Source: JALOLV01 sp046295175
Lineage (GTDB): Bacteria; Bacteroidota; Bacteroidia; Cytophagales; Spirosomataceae
DNA length: 64,000 nucleotides
Reading direction: 5' to 3'
Assembly (NCBI GenBank): GCA_046295175.1
Contig: JBKBNY010000010.1
Coordinates: forward strand, 217,470 to 281,469
The position numbers were made by a program, and so were the translations under genes. Under the pieces are notes generated by a model that saw only the letters and a program-made list of their open reading frames with translations, made no database searches and was not told the origin of the DNA. Within the stretch, counting starts at the first letter, position 1. Each line of letters starts with the position of its first letter. Positions 50,324-59,474 of this stretch are shown here, piece after piece.

Positions 50324-50896
50324 TTATAAATGATAACACCTTCTACAACGAGCCTCGTAAGAGTCTGACTCACCGAGCATTACTTGGCTTTCGTTCTTGA
50401 CTTTTCGGTAGGAATAATGAGCAATATCGCCACAAACTACGCAAATTGCGTGTACTTTCGTAACGTATTCGGCAACCGCCATTAGGGAGGGCATTGGCCC
50501 AAAAGGTATGCCTTTCGAATCCATGTCCAAGCCAGCTACAATCACTCTTTTGCCAATTTCGGCAAGTTTATTGGCTACATCTACCACTCCCGAATCAAAA
50601 AACTGGGCTTCGTCTATCCCCACTACGTCGCAATCGCCAGCCATTAGTAAAATCTCTTCTGATGTATTTACGGGTGTCGAGCGAATCGCATTCTGATTGT
50701 GCGAAACAATATCGGCTTCGTGGTATCGAGTATCAACCGCGGGTTTAAAAATCTCAACTTTTTGCTGGGCAATATTTGCACGATTTAGCCTTCGTATTAG
50801 CTCTTCGGTTTTGCCCGAAAACATCGAGCCGCAGATTACCTCAATCCAGCCAGTTTTACTTCCTTGACCTCTACCTCTTTTGGGTTCGATAAACAT
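50324..50896 (-). CDS. tdk: thymidine kinase
   Basis: A 190-residue type II thymidine kinase, which salvages thymidine to dTMP. It has the P-loop VICGSMFSGKTEELIRRL (about 20-37), GIDEAQFFD (Walker B), the zinc-binding cysteines in HAICVVCGD and EARCRRCYHL, and the lid region in between. Length is typical. It is transcribed alone, convergent to doxX. Confidence 0.95.
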   Translation of the reverse strand: MFIEPKRGRGQGSKTGWIEVICGSMFSGKTEELIRRLNRANIAQQKVEIFKPAVDTRYHEADIVSHNQNAIRSTPVNTSEEILLMAGDCDVVGIDEAQFFDSGVVDVANKLAEIGKRVIVAGLDMDSKGIPFGPMPSLMAVAEYVTKVHAICVVCGDIAHYSYRKVKNESQVMLGESDSYEARCRRCYHL

Positions 50897-51078
50897 TTTT
50901 TAGCTTTTTTTTCGTTAAATATAAAAGTGGCAAAAAAGTTGTAATAATTTTGTTGCCCGTAGTGCTTTAGAAATAAGATGACAAGAGTCAAGATTAAAGC
51001 AAGTGTCTTTTTTCTGAATGTCTGAAGTCTGAAAATCTTGTCTCTAAAAAATTTAATACAAAAAAAAAGAATTTAAAG

Positions 51079-52287
51079 ATGCCGAACAAATTGAATTTGT
51101 CCGCAGTCGAAAAGTACGCAAAGGCTTTCGCTGGTAAAATATGTGATGATTTTTTTGCTCAGAATAACTCCATCGAAGGCAAGCAGATACTCTCAGTGAG
51201 CAGTATCCAACAAGTTAATCTACTGACAATCAAAGCATTATTCGAGAAATGGCAAGGCGAAACACAGCGTCTGCGTAGTCCGTATTTCAACTACGAAAGT
51301 CAGGTTGTACAAGATGCCCTCAAAAATTTTATGAATACGGTTTCGCAGTTTATTTCGGTAAAACGCGAGCATTTTGAGCCACTTTTGATTGATGCCACCG
51401 CCGAAACACTCGTTTTGGCAACCGAACCAGATATTTACTTCAAAGAAGCTCTACGAGATTTGCCAGGGTTTAGGCTCACGACCGAATCGCTAAAGGGTTT
51501 ATCAAAGTATATTCAGATAAATAAAGGTGTTCTCGAAAAATTAGGCGAAAAGTTGGGTTCGCAAGAATTTGTTTTTGCCAATCAGGCCATGACTTGGGTC
51601 GAGGAGATTTGTGCAAAAGGTAATCTTGAAGATTCGGATAAATACCTTTCGCAGTTTGCACAAGTGGTACCATTGAGCGATGAATTATTGGGCAAACAGC
51701 CAGTTGTAGAGGCACCAGTTTCGCAAGCACCGGTTTCGTTTTTTGACCAAGAGCTTACCACAATCGTCAGAGCCAAAGAACCAGAGCCAGTTGTGCAGGC
51801 AAGAGTTGAGTTTCCGAAGATTGAAGAGCCCGTCATCGAACCGCCACGCATTGAGCCTCGTATTGAGCAGCCAGTTATCGAAAGACCCGTAGAGGTTGTA
51901 AGAGCCGCTGTGGTAGAGGCTGTGATGCCAGAAATAAAGCCAAAAGAGGTTGAAGACCAAAGATTGAACGATAAATTTAATCATTCGGAGACACTCAACG
52001 ACAAAGTCGTACACGCCGAAAAAACGCTTTTGGATGTGCATCAAAGCACCAAAATCGGAGATATTACGAGTGCTATCTCGCTCAATCAACGCTTTTTGTT
52101 TACCAATAACTTGTTTGCGGGTAATATTCAGGCTTTTAATCATGCCCTCGAAGAACTCGAACTCTGCAAAGATTTTAGCGAAGCAAAAGAGTTATTATTG
52201 AAAAAGTATGTTCCGAAATACCTCTGGGATATTACCTCTGCCGAAGCCGAAGAATTTATTGATATTATCAAAAGAAGATTTAATTAA
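51079..52287 (+). CDS. Bacteroidota protein of unknown function, two domains with linker
   Basis: A 402-residue soluble protein. The N-terminal region (1 to about 210) is helical, beginning MPNKLNLSAVEKYAKAFAGK. A linker of about 80 residues (about 212-295) is rich in Pro, Glu, Val and Ile with repeated EPVIEPP, EPRIEQP, VIERPVE motifs. The C-terminal domain (about 325-402) contains SLNQRFLFTNNLFAGNIQAF and ELCKDFSEAKELLLKKYVPK. I recall similar C-terminal domains in conserved Bacteroidota proteins but know no function. No signal peptide, so cytoplasmic. Confidence 0.8.
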   Translation: MPNKLNLSAVEKYAKAFAGKICDDFFAQNNSIEGKQILSVSSIQQVNLLTIKALFEKWQGETQRLRSPYFNYESQVVQDALKNFMNTVSQFISVKREHFEPLLIDATAETLVLATEPDIYFKEALRDLPGFRLTTESLKGLSKYIQINKGVLEKLGEKLGSQEFVFANQAMTWVEEICAKGNLEDSDKYLSQFAQVVPLSDELLGKQPVVEAPVSQAPVSFFDQELTTIVRAKEPEPVVQARVEFPKIEEPVIEPPRIEPRIEQPVIERPVEVVRAAVVEAVMPEIKPKEVEDQRLNDKFNHSETLNDKVVHAEKTLLDVHQSTKIGDITSAISLNQRFLFTNNLFAGNIQAFNHALEELELCKDFSEAKELLLKKYVPKYLWDITSAEAEEFIDIIKRRFN

Positions 52288-52370
52288 GAATCGAGTTTGG
52301 ATTCTCTCAAAAGTAGGGGTATAACCAAATAAGTTATATCTCTACTTTTTGTTTTAATAGCATTTACTTA

Positions 52371-52508
52371 TTTATGGTGTGTGAAATAACCTCCCTAAAA
52401 AACCGTGACACGGCTAAACCATAATAGCCTGATTTTCAATGTTAAAGGTTTGAGCCGTGCCACGGATTCTATCACTTATTTTAACGATGTTATTTCACAA
52501 TCTATAAA
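52371..52508 (+). mobile_element. MITE-like element, best-preserved copy A
   Basis: Terminal inverted repeats TTTATGGTGTGTGAAATAAC (52371-52390) and its near complement (52489-52508), perfect over TGTGAAATAAC. An inner inverted repeat, CCGTGACACGGCT (52403-52415) against AGCCGTGCCACGG (52453-52465), lies within. There is no coding capacity. The same element occurs at 19076-19211 (opposite orientation) and, diverged, at 25857-25984. No transposase is in the window. Confidence 0.85.
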
Positions 52509-52533
52509 ATCGTGATACAAGTTATCTTGTGGA

Positions 52534-53430
52534 TTAGCCACGAAGTTTTTTGAGCATGGTTATCGAACTCTCAAAATTTGGATTGACTTGTAAAGCTTTT
52601 TCGTAATATTTTATCGCTAATTTCTTTTTGCCCGACATTAAAAAAGCTTCGGCGAGCGAATCGAAAGTATTAGCATCTTCGGGAAAAATGAAGGTTTGGA
52701 GGGTCAGAACGGCAATGGCTTCATCAAATTTCTTTTGTCCTAAAAGTATGTATCCAAACGAATTCAACTCCGAACTACTTCTAAGCAAAGGTTTAAATTC
52801 GGTAGCCAGACTTGAGTAATTGTTTTCTACATAATTAAGCCCTTTGGTTTGTAGAATTGCTACCAATTTCGGTACAGCTTTATAAAAAGGTTGATAAGAC
52901 GAATTATCGGTCATGATTTCCGATAGGTCTTTTTCTAAGGATTCGACGGGTCTTTCGATGATTCTGTTGATTTCTACTCCATTTTTTTCGATAATAAAAG
53001 TAGGAACCCTAAAAATGTTTTTTCCTTGTTCTTCGTGGTTTGGGCTTTGTTTATAACGTGCCATATCGTTATCGACCAATACAAAATTGACGGCTTTCTT
53101 ATACTCGGCATCGTCCAAAACTTTTAAAAATCTCGGAACTTCTCTACGGGTATCTCCGCACCAAGTTCCCATAAAAATCGTGATTTGATAATCGTTGATT
53201 TTGGGTTTTAGGTCGGCAATCGTACCTGAATCGGTTTTATATGCCTCGTAGTTTGTCTCAAACCAACTTTTGTACGGCTCGCGGTATAATGCACTCCGTG
53301 TACAGCGACCAATCAGCATCGTCGAACCATTGGCATCGATAGCTTCTCGATTGACGAATTCGTTAGAAGTAGGCGATTGATTTCTACAAGAAAAAATGAG
53401 TAGAATAACAAAAAAGGATAGTTTTTTCAT
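52534..53430 (-). CDS. thioredoxin-fold lipoprotein with TPR-like tail
   Basis: A 298-residue protein with lipoprotein signal MKKLSFFVILLIFSC. The thioredoxin-like domain has QITIFMGTWCGDTRREVPRFL, where the usual CxxC is C-G-D-T, so only one redox cysteine remains, and the cis-proline region is FRVPTFIIEKNG. The C-terminal 80 residues (FGYILLGQKKFDEAIAVLTL, AEAFLMSGKKKLAIKYYEKALQVNPN) form two TPR-like helical hairpins. It probably acts in the periplasm as a binding or monothiol protein. Confidence 0.82.
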   Translation of the reverse strand: MKKLSFFVILLIFSCRNQSPTSNEFVNREAIDANGSTMLIGRCTRSALYREPYKSWFETNYEAYKTDSGTIADLKPKINDYQITIFMGTWCGDTRREVPRFLKVLDDAEYKKAVNFVLVDNDMARYKQSPNHEEQGKNIFRVPTFIIEKNGVEINRIIERPVESLEKDLSEIMTDNSSYQPFYKAVPKLVAILQTKGLNYVENNYSSLATEFKPLLRSSSELNSFGYILLGQKKFDEAIAVLTLQTFIFPEDANTFDSLAEAFLMSGKKKLAIKYYEKALQVNPNFESSITMLKKLRG

Positions 53431-53614
53431 AAGCTTTGAGGTTTAAATTAATAATCGACAAAGCTATTTGAATTACTTCGGGCAGATTGTTAATGAAGTG
53501 TCAATGATAAGTTAATGTTTGTTAATGGCCTTCTGTAAAGGCTTCGGTATGGCTAATTGGGTGTAGCACACCTAAATAAATATTCAATATCCGATGTGCC
53601 ACACTTTATCTAAT

Positions 53615-55261
53615 TTATCCAAACATCGTCCGAATCACTTTTTTGTCAATCTTGCCCACGCTTGTTTTGGGTAGAGCATCCACGAATAGAATCTTATCTG
53701 GAATCGTCCATTTGGTAATTTGTCCTTTTTCGACAAACGGACTCAAAAACATCTTAACATCTTCGATAGTAGCCGACATTCCAGCCTTCAAAACAATCAT
53801 TGCGTGTGGTCTTTCGCCCCACTGAGCATCTGGCAAGCCCACTACCGCCACCTCTGCCACCGCAGGGTACTGCCCAACCATGTTTTCGAGGTCGATAGAA
53901 GAAACCCACTCACCACCCGTTTTAATGACATCTTTGATACGGTCGGCTATTTTTATAAAACCTTTTTCGTTAATCGTTGCCACGTCACCCGTATGTAGCC
54001 AGCCGTCTCTCCAGAGGTTCTCGCCTTGTTGTTCTTCTCTAAAATACCCTTGCGTTAGCCACGGTGTGCGTGCCACAACTTCTCCCATTGCTTCGTCATC
54101 GGCTGTTACTTGGTTGCCTTCATCATCAACAATCCTTAAATCTACCAATGGCACTGGTAAGCCTGTGCGGGTACGAGCCTCAACCTGCCATTCGAGGTCT
54201 GGGTTGCTTTTTTCTGCTGGACTGATGTAAGAAATTGTCAGAATTGGTGCAGTTTCCGACATTCCGTAGCCAGTTACAATATCAACTCCACGCTGAACCG
54301 CCGCCCTTGCCAATGCCTTCGGCAATGCCGAACCACCAATGATGACTTTCCAATTTGATAAATCAATATTGGCAGTGGCAGGGTGCGAAACGAGCATTTG
54401 CAAGATTGTCGGTACGCAATGCGACAACGTAGGATTATGCTGAATGAATAACTTGAGAGCAACTTCGGGTTCAAATTTGCCCACATAAACTTGCTTCATG
54501 CACATCATGGTTGCCAAAAATGGAAATCCCCACGCGTGTACGTGAAAAAAGGGTGTCAGTGGCATGTAAACATCCGAATTGCTCAATCGCCCCGAACGGT
54601 CAATGAAACCGAAAGTCGTAGCGAGACCCATCGTGTGCAAAACCAATTGGCGATGCGTAAAGAAAACACCTTTAGGGTTGCCCGTTGTACCCGTTGTGTA
54701 GAATGTTGTAGCTACGGCATCTTCATCAAATTCTTCGAACTCGTATTCGTCAGATGCTTCGGCGAGTAGGGTTTCGTACTCGCCCGCAACCTCAATTTTT
54801 GATTCGGGCAAATCTTTTCCATCACTGGCAATGATGATTTTCTTGACTGTCGTCATCTTATCGGCGAGAGCATTGAGTAATGGCACAAACTCGGCATGAG
54901 TGATGATGATTTCGTCTTCGGCGTGATTGATTGTATAAAGAATTTGCTCGGGCGAAAGCCGCCAGTTGATGGTATGGATTACATTGGCGGTCATCGGAAT
55001 CGCAAAGAATGATTCGAGGTAACGATGGCTATCAAAATCGAGTACGGCAATGGTTTTGCCTCCATCGGCACCGAGATTATTCAGTACATTGGCAAGTTTA
55101 CGTACACGTTGATTCAGCTCGATATAGTTTAATTTTACTTGGTCTCGGTAGTGAATCTCGCGTTTGGGTTCGAGTTTAAGCGAATATTCGAGGATTCTCT
55201 TGATTAATAATTCATATTTAAAAGCCTTAGATGCAGAAGCAATTTTCTTTATTTTTGCCAT
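53615..55261 (-). CDS. medium/long-chain acyl-CoA ligase
   Basis: A 548-residue AMP-forming ligase. It has the P-loop ATTFYTTGTTGNPKGVFFTHR (about 190-210), the GYGMSETAPILTIS A5 motif, GWLHTGDVATINEKGFIKIADR (A7/A8) and the catalytic lysine in LPKTSVGKIDKKVIR (A10). The overall pattern is close to fatty-acid ligases such as AlkK. It activates fatty or aromatic acids to CoA thioesters. It is monocistronic, with a terminator shared in the lysS direction upstream. Confidence 0.9.
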   Translation of the reverse strand: MAKIKKIASASKAFKYELLIKRILEYSLKLEPKREIHYRDQVKLNYIELNQRVRKLANVLNNLGADGGKTIAVLDFDSHRYLESFFAIPMTANVIHTINWRLSPEQILYTINHAEDEIIITHAEFVPLLNALADKMTTVKKIIIASDGKDLPESKIEVAGEYETLLAEASDEYEFEEFDEDAVATTFYTTGTTGNPKGVFFTHRQLVLHTMGLATTFGFIDRSGRLSNSDVYMPLTPFFHVHAWGFPFLATMMCMKQVYVGKFEPEVALKLFIQHNPTLSHCVPTILQMLVSHPATANIDLSNWKVIIGGSALPKALARAAVQRGVDIVTGYGMSETAPILTISYISPAEKSNPDLEWQVEARTRTGLPVPLVDLRIVDDEGNQVTADDEAMGEVVARTPWLTQGYFREEQQGENLWRDGWLHTGDVATINEKGFIKIADRIKDVIKTGGEWVSSIDLENMVGQYPAVAEVAVVGLPDAQWGERPHAMIVLKAGMSATIEDVKMFLSPFVEKGQITKWTIPDKILFVDALPKTSVGKIDKKVIRTMFG

Positions 55262-55288
55262 ATTTTTTCATGGTTTAATACAATTTAT

Positions 55289-55296
55289 CAAACATA
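55289..55296 (-). promoter_or_regulatory. -7 box of the acyl-CoA ligase gene
   Basis: TATGTTTG on the minus strand is an exact TAnnTTTG, about 28 nt before the start codon. The -33 box is unclear. Confidence 0.45.
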
Positions 55297-55354
55297 CGAA
55301 AAAAGGCGATTATGAAAGTTTATGAAATAAAAAATATTAAAATTCTTCAATAAA

Positions 55355-55382
55355 AAAGGTCGGAGTTGAAACCCCGACCTTT
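55355..55382 (-). terminator. lysS terminator
   Basis: AAAGGTCGG and CCGACCTTT pair in a 9-bp stem, with a T run on the minus strand immediately after. It lies 3 nt after the lysS stop. Confidence 0.87.
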
Positions 55383-55385
55383 GAT

Positions 55386-57098
55386 TTATGCTACCCATGC
55401 CTCTACTTCTTCTTTCGATGGCATTTTCTCATCTATTTTGAGTTTTTTGCGTAAGCCACCCAAATCGTTGAATATCTTATTTGGATTAGCTCCTTTCAAT
55501 TGCTCGACCATCACAAAGCCCATTTTTTGAAGAGCAGGAATCCAAACTTTCGGGATTCCGATGGCTTCATAATCGGCTTCGGTCGATGCTTCTTGTTTTT
55601 TCTCTGGACGCATCTGCGGGAAGAACAACACCTCTTGGATACTCGTCTGGTCGGTCATCATCATCGTCAGGCGGTCGATACCGATACCGATACCCGAAGT
55701 CGTTGGCATACCGTATTCTAAGGCACGCAAGAAGTCTTCGTCCATTGCCATTGCCTCTTCGTCTCCACGCTCGGCCAAACGCAATTGTTCTTCAAAACGC
55801 TCACGTTGGTCGATTGGGTCGTTTAGCTCTGAATACGCATTGGCAACCTCTTTACCATTGATAAACAACTCAAAACGCTCAACTAAACCTGCTTTGCTAC
55901 GGTGCTTTTTGGTAAGCGGCGACATCTCGACAGGGTAATCGATGATGAATGTTGGTTGAATCAAATTATCTTCGACTTTAGCCCCAAAGATTTCGTCAAT
56001 CAATTTGGCAACACCCATCGAAGCATCGGTTTCGATACCCCATTCTTTACAAAGCGAAATTAGTTCGACCTCTGATTTACCCTCGACATTTACACCTGTA
56101 TATTTTTCGATGGCTTCAAAGATACTTAGGCGAGTGTATGGCCCAGCAAATTCGATTTCATTGCCCCAAGATTTCACTTTGGTTGTGCCGTTTGTGGCAA
56201 TGGCTACTTTCTCCAAAATTTCTTCGGTAATACCCATCATCCAGTTGTAGTCTTTGTAGGCTACGTAGAATTCGAGCGATGTAAATTCTGGGTTGTGCGT
56301 ACGGTCCATTCCTTCGTTGCGGAACATCTTACCGAACTCATAAACACCGTCGAAACCAGCCACAATGAGGCGTTTTAGATACAATTCGTTGGCGATACGC
56401 ATATACAAAGGCATATCGAGCGTGTTGTGGTGCGTCTTGAACGGACGTGCCGCCGCTCCGCCGTGAATTGGCTGCAAAATTGGGGTTTCGACTTCGAGCC
56501 AGCCTTTATCATCAAAAATACGACGCATCGTACTGATAATTCTGGCACGTTTTACGAATATCTCTTTGTATTCTGGATTCACGATTAAGTCCACGTATCG
56601 CATTCTGTAACGCAATTCGGGGTCGGTGAAGCCATCATATACATTGCCGTCATCGTCGCGTTTTACGATTGGAAGCGGACGAAGCGATTTATTCAGAATC
56701 TTGAATTCGGTTACGTGAACCGAAATCTCGTTGGTTTGAGTCGTAAAAACATAACCCTTGATACCGATGCTATCGCCAATATCTAAGAGTTTTTTGAATA
56801 CCGTATTGTAGAGCGTTTTGTCTTCACCTGGACATAAATCATCACGGCGGAAGTACAACTGAATACGCCCTGTGCTGTCTTGAAGCTCGGCAAACGAGGC
56901 ACTTCCCATGATACGGAAAGACATCAAACGACCCGCCAAACTAACATTTTTATAGTCAATCTTATTATTTTCGTAGTTCTTTAAAATATCTGATGCTGAG
57001 GCATTTACTTCAAACATCTCGGCCGGATATGGGTCTATGCCCATTGCCATTAAGTCTTCTCTTTTTTGTCTTCGGAGTAATTCTTGTTCGGATAACAT
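55386..57098 (-). CDS. lysS: lysyl-tRNA synthetase, class II, with C-terminal extension
   Basis: A 570-residue class II synthetase. The N-terminal OB-fold anticodon-binding domain includes VSLAGRLMSFRIMGSASFAEL. Class II motifs follow: motif 2 FRNEGMDRTHNPEFTSLEFY and motif 3 GIGIGIDRLTMMMTDQTSIQEVLFFP. The protein continues about 70 residues past the usual end (EADYEAIGIPKVWIPALQKM to EEVEAWVA) with a helical, HhH-like tail. Standard LysS has about 500 residues; I recall such tails in other Bacteroidota. Confidence 0.95.
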   Translation of the reverse strand: MLSEQELLRRQKREDLMAMGIDPYPAEMFEVNASASDILKNYENNKIDYKNVSLAGRLMSFRIMGSASFAELQDSTGRIQLYFRRDDLCPGEDKTLYNTVFKKLLDIGDSIGIKGYVFTTQTNEISVHVTEFKILNKSLRPLPIVKRDDDGNVYDGFTDPELRYRMRYVDLIVNPEYKEIFVKRARIISTMRRIFDDKGWLEVETPILQPIHGGAAARPFKTHHNTLDMPLYMRIANELYLKRLIVAGFDGVYEFGKMFRNEGMDRTHNPEFTSLEFYVAYKDYNWMMGITEEILEKVAIATNGTTKVKSWGNEIEFAGPYTRLSIFEAIEKYTGVNVEGKSEVELISLCKEWGIETDASMGVAKLIDEIFGAKVEDNLIQPTFIIDYPVEMSPLTKKHRSKAGLVERFELFINGKEVANAYSELNDPIDQRERFEEQLRLAERGDEEAMAMDEDFLRALEYGMPTTSGIGIGIDRLTMMMTDQTSIQEVLFFPQMRPEKKQEASTEADYEAIGIPKVWIPALQKMGFVMVEQLKGANPNKIFNDLGGLRKKLKIDEKMPSKEEVEAWVA

Positions 57099-57180
57099 TG
57101 CTTGGAATAAGTGAATTTGCGAATAGATTTTTTATTTACCAGTTTATCACTCACAATTCACCATTTTAATTATTGAGGTG

Positions 57181-57188
57181 CAAAATTA
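57181..57188 (-). promoter_or_regulatory. -7 box of lysS
   Basis: TAATTTTG on the minus strand, exact TAnnTTTG, about 80 nt before the lysS start. The leader between (57119-57178) is an imperfect inverted repeat of GTGAATT-like words. Confidence 0.5.
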
Positions 57189-57223
57189 GCAAAAAGCATC
57201 CAATTTCTTTTATAAGAAATTAC

Positions 57224-57231
57224 TAACTTTG
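57224..57231 (+). promoter_or_regulatory. -7 box of the SGNH hydrolase gene
   Basis: TAACTTTG, exact TAnnTTTG, 31 nt before the ATG at 57263. It is divergent from the lysS promoter 36 nt away. Confidence 0.5.
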
Positions 57232-57262
57232 GGCAACTTCAACCCTCAAAACAAAAATATCA

Positions 57263-57937
57263 ATGAAAAACTACTTTAAAACACTCTCTACAATCGCTTT
57301 GTTCGGAATCATGGTGGCATTTAAACAAGATAATCCTAAAAAAATCATTTTCTTTGGTGACTCTATCACGCAAGCTGGTGTCAATGCGGGTGGATACATC
57401 ACTAAAATGAAAGAGAGCCTCGAAAAGCAGGGTATCAAAGATAAATTTCAGCTTATCGGAGCGGGTATCGGCGGCAATAAAGTCTATGATTTATACCTCA
57501 GAATGGAAGACGACGTTTTGAGCCAAAAACCCGATGTCGTAGTGATTTACGTAGGAGTAAACGATGTTTGGCACAAAGCCAGCTACGGTACTGGTAGCGA
57601 CCCCGATAAATTTGAGCGTTTTTATGTAGCCCTCATCAAGAAGTTTCAATCGAGCGGAATCAAAGTGATTTGCTGTACACCTGCTTGTATCGGCGAAAGA
57701 ACTGATTTCTCGAATCAACAAGACGGAGATTTGAATCGTTATTCGCAAATAATCCGTGATATTGCGGCAAAATACGATTGTCCGGTTGCCGATTTACGCA
57801 AAGAGTTTTTGGCTTACAATCTCAAAAACAACCCTCAAAACAAAGAATCGGGTATATTGACAACCGACCGTGTTCACCTCAACGATGCGGGCAATCAGCT
57901 TGTGGCAGATATTTTATTGAAATTGGTTACTAAATAA
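57263..57937 (+). CDS. exported SGNH/GDSL-family hydrolase
   Basis: A 224-residue protein with an N-terminal signal segment (MKNYFKTLSTIALFGIMVAF). Block I IIFFGDSITQAG holds the catalytic serine, block II GAGIGGNKV the glycine, block III VIYVGVNDVW the asparagine, and block V TTDRVHLNDAGNQLVAD the Asp-His pair. It is likely an esterase or acyl hydrolase acting outside the cytoplasm. The substrate is unknown. A palindromic terminator-like element follows. Confidence 0.9.
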   Translation: MKNYFKTLSTIALFGIMVAFKQDNPKKIIFFGDSITQAGVNAGGYITKMKESLEKQGIKDKFQLIGAGIGGNKVYDLYLRMEDDVLSQKPDVVVIYVGVNDVWHKASYGTGSDPDKFERFYVALIKKFQSSGIKVICCTPACIGERTDFSNQQDGDLNRYSQIIRDIAAKYDCPVADLRKEFLAYNLKNNPQNKESGILTTDRVHLNDAGNQLVADILLKLVTK

Positions 57938-57954
57938 ACTTTGAATGGTTTTTT

Positions 57955-58001
57955 AACGCTGTCAGGGACTTGCCGTCTGGCGTCTAAACCCTGACAGCGT
58001 T
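57955..58001. repeat. palindrome AACGCTGTCAGGG/CCCTGACAGCGTT
   Basis: Two perfect 13-bp arms (57955-57967 and 57989-58001) around 21 nt. It follows the SGNH hydrolase gene and may terminate it. Related shorter copies are at 59468-59482 and 15405-15415. Confidence 0.85.
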
Positions 58002-58049
58002 AGTATCCGACAAAACACTTAGTAATTCGAGAAATTCGTCATTGACAAC

Positions 58050-59474
58050 ATGCACTACAAAGTTTATTCAAAGAATCCTTCATCAAATTTTATTGATATT
58101 GAGGTTGTGGTGTCGAATATCGCAACCGAAACAATCGAATTACAACTTCCTGCTTGGCGACCCGGCCGATACGAATTACAACATTTTGCTAAGAATATCC
58201 AGCGATTTGAGGTATTTGATAATCAAGGTAATAAACTAAAAGTCAAGAAGATAACCAAAGACCGTTGGCTTGTCGAAACGGCGGGTGCGTCTGAAGTCAT
58301 TGCGAAGTATAATTATTATGCCAATGTCATCAATGCGGGGAGCAGCTACGTTGACGAAAATCTCCTCTATGTCAATCCTGTAAACCTTTGCCTTTATGCT
58401 GAAGGAAGACTTGAGGAGGCGTGCTACCTCTCCGTGGCGACGGCCGCCCCCAATCCCTCTCCCAATGGACAGGGACTTGAATCTCCTATTTCGCCAAAAT
58501 GGGCAGATGGTTTTTATCATTTCAAAGATTTTCATCATTTGGTAGATTCTCCATTTGTGATTAGTTCGACTGCTCAACACGATAGCTATTTTGTGGGCGA
58601 AACCGAATTTCACTTGTGGTTTTATGGCAATATTAAATTAGATTTTGAACGAATAAAAGCTGATTTTCGGCGATTTACCGAAGCTCAAATTGAGATTTTT
58701 GGAGAATTTCCAGAGCCTGATTATCATTTCATTACGATTGTTTTACCAACGCCTTATTATCACGGAGTCGAGCATCGCAACTCTACAATGATGGTCTTGG
58801 GGCCTGATAATCAAGACTTTGAAGAATTTTATATTGATTTATTAGGGCTTGCTTCGCATGAATTATTCCATGCTTGGAACATCTGTAAGATTCGTCCGAA
58901 AGAATTATTGCCTTACGATTACACCAAAGAAAATTACTTTGAAACCTGCTTTGTTGCCGAGGGTGTTACGACCTATTACGGCGATTTGATGCTAAGCCGA
59001 AGTGGTGTTTTCGACAAAAAACAGTATCTAAAAGAGTTGGAGGTTTGCTACCGTAGGCATTTTGAGCAGGCTGGTAATGCTTTTCAGTCATTGACCGAAT
59101 CTTCGTATGATTTATGGCTCGATGGATACGTGGCGGGGATTCCCGACCGTAAAGTATCGGTTTATCAGAAAGGAGCTATCGCCGCTCAAATTTTGGATTT
59201 ATTCATTCAAAAACAAACCAATCAACAAAAATCGCTCGATGATGTGATGCGATTGCTTTGGCAAAGATTCGGCAAACCGTTTATTGGGTATTCGTACGAG
59301 GATTACAAAGAAATCTGCGAAGAAGTAGCTGGCGTCAGTCTGGATTGGTATTTTGATGTGTGTATTCGGGGGAATGATTCGCTCGAAGAGATGTTTAATG
59401 AATACTTAGAATTGATTGATTTACAGATAGTTAGGGATGAGAATAATTTAATAAAATTAATATTTCAACCCTGA
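58050..59474 (+). CDS. M61-family metallopeptidase lacking the PDZ domain
   Basis: A 474-residue peptidase. The N-terminal beta domain (ELQLPAWRPGRYELQHFAKN) is followed by the gluzincin catalytic domain with HELFHAWNICKIRP (HExxH near residue 274) and the downstream glutamate in CFVAEGVTTYYGDL. The last segment, SLDWYFDVCIRGNDSLEEMF, is conserved, but the usual C-terminal PDZ domain is absent, so the protein is about 100 residues short for the family. An in-frame GC-rich insert (about 58415-58488) replaces the expected sequence near residue 125-146. No signal peptide is seen. Confidence 0.85.
   Translation: MHYKVYSKNPSSNFIDIEVVVSNIATETIELQLPAWRPGRYELQHFAKNIQRFEVFDNQGNKLKVKKITKDRWLVETAGASEVIAKYNYYANVINAGSSYVDENLLYVNPVNLCLYAEGRLEEACYLSVATAAPNPSPNGQGLESPISPKWADGFYHFKDFHHLVDSPFVISSTAQHDSYFVGETEFHLWFYGNIKLDFERIKADFRRFTEAQIEIFGEFPEPDYHFITIVLPTPYYHGVEHRNSTMMVLGPDNQDFEEFYIDLLGLASHELFHAWNICKIRPKELLPYDYTKENYFETCFVAEGVTTYYGDLMLSRSGVFDKKQYLKELEVCYRRHFEQAGNAFQSLTESSYDLWLDGYVAGIPDRKVSVYQKGAIAAQILDLFIQKQTNQQKSLDDVMRLLWQRFGKPFIGYSYEDYKEICEEVAGVSLDWYFDVCIRGNDSLEEMFNEYLELIDLQIVRDENNLIKLIFQP
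58415..58488. repeat. GC-rich palindromic insert inside the M61 gene
   Basis: A C/G-rich stretch unlike the surrounding DNA, encoding YLSVATAAPNPSPNGQGLES in frame. It contains TCCCTCTCC (58454-58462) pairing with GGACAGGGA (58467-58475). It resembles dispersed GC-rich palindromes that I recall between genes in Bacteroidota. Its boundaries are approximate. Confidence 0.55.
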
